Below are positions 42,539 through 49,107 of a stretch of 62,365 bases of DNA, piece after piece. Made by a program: the position numbers and the translations under genes. This DNA is from Blautia sp. GTDB lineage: Bacteria > Bacillota > Clostridia > Lachnospirales > Lachnospiraceae. Every line of letters starts with the position of its first letter. Position 1 is the stretch's first letter. The notes beneath the pieces were generated by a model that was not told where the DNA came from, made no database searches, and was given only the letters and a program-made list of their open reading frames with translations. The stretch spans positions 1 to 62,365 of the forward strand of contig JAFUCO010000085.1 of NCBI GenBank assembly GCA_017459635.1. Reading direction: 5' to 3'.

Positions 42539-42606
42539 CAAAATGAATAAATGTCATCGCTATATACCAATGAGGATAAAACCATGAAGATTGCGCATGG
42601 CTTTCT

Positions 42607-42958
42607 GACAGGATCGGCAGGGAAAAACTGACAAAGATCACCGGAACCACGCCGCATGAGATGTATTCAATCAGCAAAATGATGTGGCTCAAGAAGCACC
42701 GGCCGGATCTGTTACTCCAGAGGTCGCCCGCCTGACCGGGCTTGGCAGTGAATGTATGATCGCTGCGGTCAGCCATGATCAGGTGGCAGCAGCCGTCGGG
42801 GCAGGAGCCTTTGACGGCAATGCGGCTGTAGACGGAGCCGGTACTGTGGAATGCCTTACACCGGTTTATGATGAAGTGCCCGTGCTTGATATTATGAGCA
42901 GAGGATCTTATGCGGTAGTTCCGTATGTGATCTGTTCCGGAAAAGGGGAGGTACGATT
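42607..42958 (+). pseudogene. Remnant of an FGGY-family carbohydrate kinase
   Basis: Two reading frames carry pieces of the same protein family. From about 42594 one frame reads AWLSDRIGREKLTKITGTTP followed by HEMYSISKMMWLKKHRPDL; then, after a jump of frame and missing middle sequence, 42722-42955 reads LTGLGSECMIAAVSHDQVAA followed by AVGAGAFDGNAAVDGAGT. These match the N-terminal third and the ATP-domain hinge (HDQ, GAGT) of FGGY sugar kinases. The start, the central part and the C-terminus are gone, so it cannot be functional. It ends at the antitoxin-like gene. Confidence 0.75.
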
Positions 42959-43261
42959 ATGGTGAAGATGAGTTTTAAAGATTTGGATTCCGAATTAAGC
43001 AAAGAAGAACTTCAGGAATTGGAAGAAGCAGCAGTAAGGACAATTGTATTTGATGATGAAAGTCCTGAGATGACAGCAGATATGCTGAAGCAATTTAAAC
43101 AAATGAAACAAAAAGACAGGACAAAACAGACAGCTTCTATTCGATTATCGGAAAAAGCGCAAAGGTTTTCTAAATCATATGGTAAAGGTTATACTTCTTT
43201 TCTCAGCCGGTTGATAGATGCGGCATTGGATGATGCTGCACTTGTTAAAAAATGTTTATAG
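42959..43261 (+). CDS. Orphan antitoxin-like protein (BrnA/ribbon-helix-helix type)
   Basis: 100 residues from ATG 42959, with GGGGAGGTACG upstream. The acidic N-terminal half is followed by KQTASIRLSEKAQRFSKSYG and KGYTSFLSRLIDAALDD, the strand-then-two-helices pattern of BrnA- and CopG-like antitoxins (T.xIRL.......GKGYxxxxxxLi...). Such genes lie downstream of a BrnT/RelE-type toxin gene. Here the upstream DNA is a dead kinase gene and no toxin can be found on either side, so it is an orphan antitoxin or a stand-alone repressor. Confidence 0.65.
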   Translation: MVKMSFKDLDSELSKEELQELEEAAVRTIVFDDESPEMTADMLKQFKQMKQKDRTKQTASIRLSEKAQRFSKSYGKGYTSFLSRLIDAALDDAALVKKCL

Positions 43262-43281
43262 AAAGACAAGAGTCGAATAAA

Positions 43282-43326
43282 GGGGACGGATCGCTGCGCT
43301 GACTCGTAAGCACAGCGATCCGTCCC
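43282..43326. terminator. Palindrome between convergent genes, family A variant
   Basis: GGGGACGGATCGCTGCGCTG pairs with AGCACAGCGATCCGTCCCC. It keeps the GGGGACGG and CCGTCCCC ends of family A, but the middle CTCTGT is replaced by ATCGCTG. It sits between the antitoxin-like and hydrogenase gene ends and is a plausible bidirectional terminator. Confidence 0.65.
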
Positions 43327-43358
43327 CTGTCTTATACTTTTTTCACATCCACTCTGTC

Positions 43359-44792
43359 TTATTTCAGGATGGAAATAGCATCCAATATAGTCTTTTCCAT
43401 GGCTTCCTGTCCGTATTTATCTACCTGCATTTTGTCTTTTGCGCCGTGGGTCAGGCAGCCGGCACCGCCTATGCAGCCGCCTACGCATGCCATGCCTTCG
43501 ATGAAGTTTGCTTTGAGAAGGTTCTTGCTTTTCATCATCAGTGCTTTTTTGCATTCTTCAATGCCGTCGCAGGAGACGGCATTCAGTTCGAAATCTTCAA
43601 GTCCCTGTTCTTTCAGGCCTTCTGCGACTGCGTCGGAAAGTCCGCCTGAACGTGCGAATATCCTGCCGAAGTAGGAGGCGTTATCGAGCACGCCCTCTTC
43701 AAGTTCTGTTATGTCAATATCCTTGCTGTCAAAAAGTGCCTGAAGCTCTTCGAAGGTCAGTACTGAATCGACGTAGGGCTTTACGCTGTCCAGCTGTACT
43801 TCCATCTTTTTGGCAGTACATGGGCCGATGAAGACTATCTTCGCATTCTCTGTCGTATCTTTTATGTATTTTGCTATTGTCGCCATCGGTGAGAGATTGT
43901 GGGATACATGCGGCTTAAGGTCCGGGAAGGATTTGTTGATGTATGAAACAAAAGCCGGGCAGCAGGAGCTGGTCAGAAATCCTGTTTCAGTAAGCTCTTT
44001 TGATTCTGCCTGTGCCACCATATCCGCTCCGAGGGCTGCTTCTATTACGGTGTGGAACCCAAGCTCTTTAAGTCCGGTTATCACCTGTCCGAGCTTTGCA
44101 TAGGTGAACTGGCTTGAGATAGAAGGTGCCACAACAGCATACAATCTGTAATTTTTCCCCTGCCGGCTTTTTTTGAGCAGATCGATAACATTCAGGATAA
44201 AGGATTTGTCGCTGATGGCACCAAACGGACACTGATACACACATGCTCCGCATGAAATACACCTGGAATCATCTATCTCTGCAGCGTTCTCCTCATTAAT
44301 GGTTATTGCCTTGATCTTGCAGGCATTCTGGCAGGGACGCTTACGGTTGGCGATAGCGGAATACGGACATACCTTGGCACACTGCCCGCATTCAACACAT
44401 TTAGTCTTATCGATATGCGCAACATGGTTGTGGTCGAATGAGATCGCTCCGCGCCGGCAGACATCTTCGCAGCGGTGAGCAAGACATCCGCGGCATGAAT
44501 CCGTGACTTCATAACCGGCAGCAGGACATTCGTCACAGGCGATGTCGATAACCTCTATTACATTCTGACGGTCGGAATTTCCTCCCATGGCGATCTTTAC
44601 ACGCTCTGCAAGTATCGCCCTCTCTTTATATACACAGCAGCGCATGGTAGGCGTTTTGCCGGGAACGATTATCTTCGGAATATCCAGCACATTCTCCAAC
44701 AGCGTATTATTCCACGCCTGACGCGCTACCTCGCGCAGCACCTTGTATTTCAGGTACTGTACCTTGGTGTCAAATTTTCTTAGCTTGTCCAT
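43359..44792 (-). CDS. [FeFe] hydrogenase, monomeric group B-like
   Basis: 477 residues. Cysteine clusters for [4Fe-4S] centres: CRGCLAHRCEDVC (about 100), CVECGQCAKVCP (132), CQNAC (154), CISCGACVYQCP (178). H-cluster motifs: TSSCCPAF (about 275), GPCTAKKMEVQ (323) and MACVGGCIGGAGC (434), the set seen in group B hydrogenases, where the third motif differs from the classic MACPGGCIGGGGQ. It reduces protons with ferredoxin electrons, or the reverse. It is the last gene of the redox locus, separated by 90 bases from the phosphatase gene. HydEFG maturases are not in the window. Confidence 0.88.
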   Translation of the reverse strand: MDKLRKFDTKVQYLKYKVLREVARQAWNNTLLENVLDIPKIIVPGKTPTMRCCVYKERAILAERVKIAMGGNSDRQNVIEVIDIACDECPAAGYEVTDSCRGCLAHRCEDVCRRGAISFDHNHVAHIDKTKCVECGQCAKVCPYSAIANRKRPCQNACKIKAITINEENAAEIDDSRCISCGACVYQCPFGAISDKSFILNVIDLLKKSRQGKNYRLYAVVAPSISSQFTYAKLGQVITGLKELGFHTVIEAALGADMVAQAESKELTETGFLTSSCCPAFVSYINKSFPDLKPHVSHNLSPMATIAKYIKDTTENAKIVFIGPCTAKKMEVQLDSVKPYVDSVLTFEELQALFDSKDIDITELEEGVLDNASYFGRIFARSGGLSDAVAEGLKEQGLEDFELNAVSCDGIEECKKALMMKSKNLLKANFIEGMACVGGCIGGAGCLTHGAKDKMQVDKYGQEAMEKTILDAISILK

Positions 44793-44882
44793 ATATTCTC
44801 CCTGTTTTAAAAACAGTGTAAATGTGCAGAACCGGTTCTTTGCAGTTAAAAAGGCTAAATGTGCAGAAGCGGATCTTTACAG

Positions 44883-46055
44883 TTAAAAGTAGCTTACTTT
44901 GATGCGCTTGCCCATAAGCTTAAGTGCCTTGGACAGTTCCTGAACCAGGTTCATTTTAATATTGAAATTTATCGGCAGATCAGGATTCTGATGAGCCGGA
45001 TTGACAGCCTTGCCGACATAGAAATTGATATCCGTTGCTTCCTCAAAAAGAAGCCGGCTGATAAGCGAGGCTCCGTCATTGCTGTAACCCCATTCCTCAT
45101 AGGAATCATTGTTCTCTATATAATCGTTGGCATATTCCACGACCTTATTGACGGTTATAACACCTTCGGTTACCAGGTCAACTCCTTCCAGTTCTGCAGT
45201 AGGAGGTATATCGCTGCGCTCAAAATTGAGAGACGGCCTTAACGGCTTTCTCAGCCATTTTGCCGCGATAGAAGAAGTAGTACCGCCGCAGATGATATGC
45301 TTGCCTTCCTTTGAAAAGAACAGGCTCATCATACGGTCGCAGTCATCCCGGTTGGAAGGAGGCCCAAAAAGGATGTTCATGGGCACACGCTTGCGGACCT
45401 TGATAACACAGGCTGTTGCATCGTCGCCGGGTTTTCCGCCGTAAAGCTGGTTCACCTCATCGATCAGCATGGTAGAAAGCACCTTGGCAGTGAAGCCTCC
45501 GGTAGAGATGCTGAGCATATAATCAGCAATATCCTCCCACTTCCAACCGAAGTTATAGGCAACGCCGATCCCGGCATGAGGACATCCGTCGCTCATGGCT
45601 ATGATAATGTCATTTTCCTTCAAATGAATGAACGACTTAAATATCTGTTTACCGCCGATATTGAGCTCAGTCTTTGCATAATCGTAAAGAGCGCCGTCAC
45701 GGATATAAATGATATGAGGATTGTCATACTGGATCAGCTCGATGGTACGGGAGTTGATAATGTGCATGATGGTGAAGGTGGAATACGCAACCCCCCGGAC
45801 TGAACATACGGGGAGCGTTGCGGCAATGGTAGAAACACATTCCTCCAGCGGCAGACCTTCCGCCATCATTGTTGAAATTATCTTGGAGGTAAGGGTAGAA
45901 AGAATGCTTGCCTTTACCCCGCTGCCCATACCGTCGGCCAGCACAATGACCGTAGAATCGTTGTTCTGTTCAACAATGTCGACATGATCGCCGCAGAGCT
46001 GTTCGCCGTCATGGTTTATACTTTTATAGCCGATTTCCGCGCATAGATCATTCAT
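44883..46055 (-). CDS. SpoIIE-type PP2C serine/threonine phosphatase
   Basis: 390 residues. The PP2C-type metal motifs appear in VIVLADGMGSGVKASILST (Asp and Gly-Ser-Gly), IIAMSDGCPHAG and GDDATACVIKV, the SpoIIE/RsbU pattern. No transmembrane part or receiver domain. The start overlaps the end of the sensory hydrogenase gene by 8 bases, so the two are translationally coupled and probably form one signalling unit in which H2 or redox state alters phosphatase activity. A C-terminal domain of about 150 residues (from GPPSNRDDCDRMMSLFFSKE) is specific to this subfamily. The target phosphoprotein is unknown. Confidence 0.85.
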   Translation of the reverse strand: MNDLCAEIGYKSINHDGEQLCGDHVDIVEQNNDSTVIVLADGMGSGVKASILSTLTSKIISTMMAEGLPLEECVSTIAATLPVCSVRGVAYSTFTIMHIINSRTIELIQYDNPHIIYIRDGALYDYAKTELNIGGKQIFKSFIHLKENDIIIAMSDGCPHAGIGVAYNFGWKWEDIADYMLSISTGGFTAKVLSTMLIDEVNQLYGGKPGDDATACVIKVRKRVPMNILFGPPSNRDDCDRMMSLFFSKEGKHIICGGTTSSIAAKWLRKPLRPSLNFERSDIPPTAELEGVDLVTEGVITVNKVVEYANDYIENNDSYEEWGYSNDGASLISRLLFEEATDINFYVGKAVNPAHQNPDLPINFNIKMNLVQELSKALKLMGKRIKVSYF

Positions 46056-47724
46056 CCGTAATTGACTCCTTTAGCTTTGAAAGTGCAATCTTTGTTTCGG
46101 CGGCAGTTTCTCCCAGAAGAGAAGCAATCTCCTGCACGATGCGCATCTGTTTGTCAACCACCTTGTCGGCAACCTCTACTGTCTGGCGGCTTATATCTTC
46201 CTTGCGCTGGCGCGCGGTCTCTTCTTCGGTAACGTCTGACATGATGCAGATCAGCATGTTGCTCTCTTTGTCATAGACAATTGTCATTTCCACATAACGG
46301 TCGTATTCGGCCAGGTAAGTCCGCTCGTTGTATATGCCGCGATGGTTCTGCTGTACGTTCAGGAACGGCAGAGGATCGAGGATTCGCACTACCTGTGATC
46401 CAAGAACATCTGATGCCGAGCGCAGATTCAGGATCTTCAGCGCGGCATTGTTGATCTGCTGCACTTCAAGAAGATCGTTGACTACTATAAAGCCGTTGGG
46501 CGTGTTCTTGACGATAGTATCGGAGAAGCTTTCAGCCTTGTCCTTGAGGTACGGCAGGCACATGGAGATCTCTGCTTTGCCCTGGTAAATGGCTATCGCT
46601 TTTTCACGGCAGGTGTTGTAGCCGCAGGAACCGCAGTTGAGTTCCTGAGAAGGCTTGAATTTGCCCATCTGGCGCAGAATCTGACTGATCTCCATATCGG
46701 ACGGTTTTGCGGAGCGCAGCGGGATAAATTCAAACATCTTCTTCATTTCGACGGGCCCGGGCTGATCAACCTCAAAATCATGCTCCCCGGCGTATCTGGA
46801 GACCGCAGCGTAATCGCTTACCGGATTGTGGCGGTGCTTCTCCATGACAGGACCGTTGATGCAGCTGCCTGCGCAGGCGCTCATCTCAATAAAGCATTTG
46901 TGTATATTGCCTTCTTCGATGTCCTTCAGGGCGGCAATACAGTTTTCAATGCCGTCTACCACAAGATAGGTATAGTCCTTTGCATCCTGCTTCATGGTTT
47001 TCAGAATACCGCCTGAAGTCGGGAAAAACCTTGCAAGACTCTTATCAGTCCTGTCTGTCTGCTGTTCCAGGGTAATGTTTTCCGCTTTCAGCCATGCAGA
47101 CAGCTCTTCAAAGGTCAGCGCTGCGTCGACAATACCTTCGTAATGATCCGCTTCATCCTTTTTGGCAACACACGGGCCGATAAATACGGTTTTGGCGCCC
47201 GGTATACGTTTTTTGATATCGGTGCAGTGAGCCTGCATCGGAGAAACGACGTCGGCAAGATAGCGGAGACATCCCGGATAATATTTCTGGATCAGAAGGT
47301 TAATGGAATGACAGCAGGATGAGATAAGAATATCCCGGTCTTCCTCATTCAGGATGCGGTCGTATTCACTCTTGACCATTGTTGCTCCAAGAGCAGTTTC
47401 TTCTACATCATAGAAGCCGAGTTTTTTGAGCGCGGTGCGCATGGATTCGATTCCCACACCTGTGTAATTTGCGATAAATGAAGGCGCAAGGCTGACAACA
47501 ACGGGATCTTCGCCCTGCAGCAGTACACGTACCTTTTCGGTCTCATCGACTATCTGCTTTGCGTTTTGCGGACATACCACAAAACAATGACCGCACAGGA
47601 TACATTCGTTGCCGATGATATGTGCCTGATTTCCTGAAAAGCGGATAGACTTTACCGGGCAGTGGCGGATACATTTATAACAGTTTTTGCAATTTGATTT
47701 TTTTAACGTCAAACAATTGGACAT
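46048..47724 (-). CDS. Sensory [FeFe] hydrogenase with PAS domain (HydS-like)
   Basis: 558 residues. N-terminal ferredoxin motifs CKNCYKCIRHCP (12) and CILCGHCFVVCP (41). H-domain: ISSCCHSIN (134), FIGPCVAKKDE (181), MSACAGSCINGP (281), with the reduced H-cluster surroundings of group C/D hydrogenases. Then a four-cysteine LNCGSCGYNTCREKAIAIYQ motif (about 362-388, Cys also at 389) and a PAS domain (about 400-500, PNGFIVVNDLLEVQQINNAA), ending in a coiled coil. Group C/D enzymes are regarded as H2 sensors; HydS of Ruminococcus albus is the known relative. The PAS domain and coiled coil would relay the signal, likely to the overlapping PP2C phosphatase. Confidence 0.88.
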   Translation of the reverse strand: MSNCLTLKKSNCKNCYKCIRHCPVKSIRFSGNQAHIIGNECILCGHCFVVCPQNAKQIVDETEKVRVLLQGEDPVVVSLAPSFIANYTGVGIESMRTALKKLGFYDVEETALGATMVKSEYDRILNEEDRDILISSCCHSINLLIQKYYPGCLRYLADVVSPMQAHCTDIKKRIPGAKTVFIGPCVAKKDEADHYEGIVDAALTFEELSAWLKAENITLEQQTDRTDKSLARFFPTSGGILKTMKQDAKDYTYLVVDGIENCIAALKDIEEGNIHKCFIEMSACAGSCINGPVMEKHRHNPVSDYAAVSRYAGEHDFEVDQPGPVEMKKMFEFIPLRSAKPSDMEISQILRQMGKFKPSQELNCGSCGYNTCREKAIAIYQGKAEISMCLPYLKDKAESFSDTIVKNTPNGFIVVNDLLEVQQINNAALKILNLRSASDVLGSQVVRILDPLPFLNVQQNHRGIYNERTYLAEYDRYVEMTIVYDKESNMLICIMSDVTEEETARQRKEDISRQTVEVADKVVDKQMRIVQEIASLLGETAAETKIALSKLKESITDE

Positions 47725-47741
47725 TTGGACGCTCGCTTTCG

Positions 47742-47987
47742 TCAGATTTTTGGTAATATATTTGTCTGGAAGAACTGGTCAAAAGTTGCCGGAGTAACAC
47801 CGGTTATCACCTCGTCGTCCACCTGGATGGTAACACCCTCGCGGTTGCAGCACCCTGTACAGAAGCTGCCCGCGAGAGTGATCTTATCCTCCAGACTGCG
47901 TTCCTCAAGGGCTTTCTGGAACAGATGCACGATCTGTTCTGAACCCTTGAGGTGGCACGACGAGCCAACGCAAATCTGTATATTCAT
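47742..47987 (-). CDS. NuoE-like [2Fe-2S] thioredoxin-fold protein 1
   Basis: 81 residues: QICVGSSCHLKGSEQIV at the start and GSFCTGCCNREGVTIQVDDE later, the C-x4-C plus C-x3-C pattern of the NuoE/HydA-type [2Fe-2S] thioredoxin-like ferredoxin. It is only the domain, without the helical N-terminal part of full NuoE. Starting 4 bases after the stop of its paralog and 17 bases before the sensory hydrogenase gene, it likely passes electrons to or from it. Confidence 0.85.
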   Translation of the reverse strand: MNIQICVGSSCHLKGSEQIVHLFQKALEERSLEDKITLAGSFCTGCCNREGVTIQVDDEVITGVTPATFDQFFQTNILPKI

Positions 47988-47991
47988 ACTT

Positions 47992-48231
47992 TTATATCCT
48001 TGTCTTTATCTGGTTTTCAAAGAAGTCATCAACATTTTCGGGTGATACCGAATAAAACTCATCATCGACTGTCACGCAGACGCCCTTCTGGCACTCTCCC
48101 ATGCAGAAGGTGCCGCCAAGCTCTACTTTGTCGCCGAGCTCATCCCGGGCGATAAGGGACTGAAGCTGCCCAACCACCTGGCGCGAACCTTTAATGTGAC
48201 ATGATGAGCCGATACATACAGTTACTTTCAT
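47992..48231 (-). CDS. NuoE-like [2Fe-2S] thioredoxin-fold protein 2
   Basis: 79 residues, clearly a tandem duplicate of its neighbour: VTVCIGSSCHIKGSRQVV and GGTFCMGECQKGVCVTVDDE supply the four cluster cysteines. The two copies share about half of their residues. RBS GCAGGAGGATTTCTGA. The 110 bases upstream are the 21-bp tandem repeat that runs into the end of the phosphotransferase gene. Confidence 0.85.
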   Translation of the reverse strand: MKVTVCIGSSCHIKGSRQVVGQLQSLIARDELGDKVELGGTFCMGECQKGVCVTVDDEFYSVSPENVDDFFENQIKTRI

Positions 48232-48251
48232 TCAGAAATCCTCCTGCTTAA

Positions 48252-48356
48252 AATTCCTCATTGATAATTGGTAATTCCTCATTGATAATTGGTAATTCCT
48301 TATTGAAACTTAGTAAATCCTTATTTAAACCCGGTAATTCCTTATTGATAATCGAC
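48252..48356. repeat. Five 21-bp tandem repeats carrying in-phase stop codons
   Basis: Units AATTCCTCATTGATAATTGG plus T at 48252, 48273, 48294, 48315 and 48336; the first two are identical and the others diverged. On the minus strand the last unit holds the natural TAA stop of the phosphotransferase gene (48342-48344), and every following unit holds a stop (TAA or TGA) in the same frame, 21 bases apart. The other frames stay open and spell heptads such as INEELPI. Confidence 0.9.
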
Positions 48357-49091
48357 AACAGTTGCCCAGCTGAGCAGGAACTCGCGCTCCTTCTCATTGC
48401 CCTTAACGGACTGCGAAGCCGCAACGATAGGCATCCACTTCTGGACGTACTGTTTTGCGGTGTCGCTCTTTTTGCAGAACAGGTCAAGATACTGTTTGGC
48501 AGTCTCTATATCGCCCTTGAGCCAGAACAGAAGATACGTTCTCGCTGCGTCTGCGGAGGCGTTGCCCTGTGTAGCGTGAGACCAGTCGATGATGTAAGGA
48601 GTTCCGTCTTCAGCAATAATGATATTGGAAGGGTTAAAGTCGCCGTGGCAGAGCTTATTGTGCTTCGGCATACTGTTAAGCCTTGTGTGAAGGTCATATC
48701 TGGTGGTGGCATCAAGGTCTGCCTGGCTGATCTTACGGTTCATTTTATCTTTGAGCTTGTTGAGCAGAGGGGAAGTCTTGCTGAGAACTTCCAGCTGCAG
48801 GTCAACAAACTGATTGAGATACTGATCCCTGTTGTCGGGGTCTTCATCCATCAGCTGCTGCAGGGTCTTTCCTTTGATGAAATCTGAAACGATCGCCCAT
48901 TTTCCGTCGATCTTGGTTACTTCGTGTATTTTGGGGATGTTAAGCCCTGTTTCTTCTACACGGGCCTGGTTGAGGGCTTCATTGAGCACGTCAGCCTTGG
49001 AAAATTCTTCGTTAAATACCTTTACGCAAAGGTCGCCGTCACGATAGATGGTCTTAGCGGTTCTTACCGCGATTACTCTGTCCAGTGTCAT
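48342..49091 (-). CDS. Aminoglycoside phosphotransferase-like (APH/choline kinase fold) kinase
   Basis: 249 residues from ATG 49091, with GGGAGG upstream. The kinase-like core is complete: LCHGDFNPSNIIIAEDG (catalytic HGD...N) and YIIDWSHATQG (metal Asp). The N-lobe contains LCVKVFNEEF with the ATP-binding Lys and WAIVSDFIKGKTLQQLM. This APH fold group includes antibiotic, choline and small-molecule kinases; the fixed position between adhE and the sensory hydrogenase argues for a metabolic or signalling substrate rather than drug resistance. The 16-base gap to adhE implies cotranscription. The stop codon is in a tandem repeat. Confidence 0.82.
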   Translation of the reverse strand: MTLDRVIAVRTAKTIYRDGDLCVKVFNEEFSKADVLNEALNQARVEETGLNIPKIHEVTKIDGKWAIVSDFIKGKTLQQLMDEDPDNRDQYLNQFVDLQLEVLSKTSPLLNKLKDKMNRKISQADLDATTRYDLHTRLNSMPKHNKLCHGDFNPSNIIIAEDGTPYIIDWSHATQGNASADAARTYLLFWLKGDIETAKQYLDLFCKKSDTAKQYVQKWMPIVAASQSVKGNEKEREFLLSWATVVDYQ

Positions 49092-49107
49092 CTTCTTTTT
49101 TCCTCCC

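Noticed and set aside
48252-48356. Possible CRISPR array
   Set aside because: Five directly adjacent 21-bp units without unique spacers; it is a simple tandem repeat.
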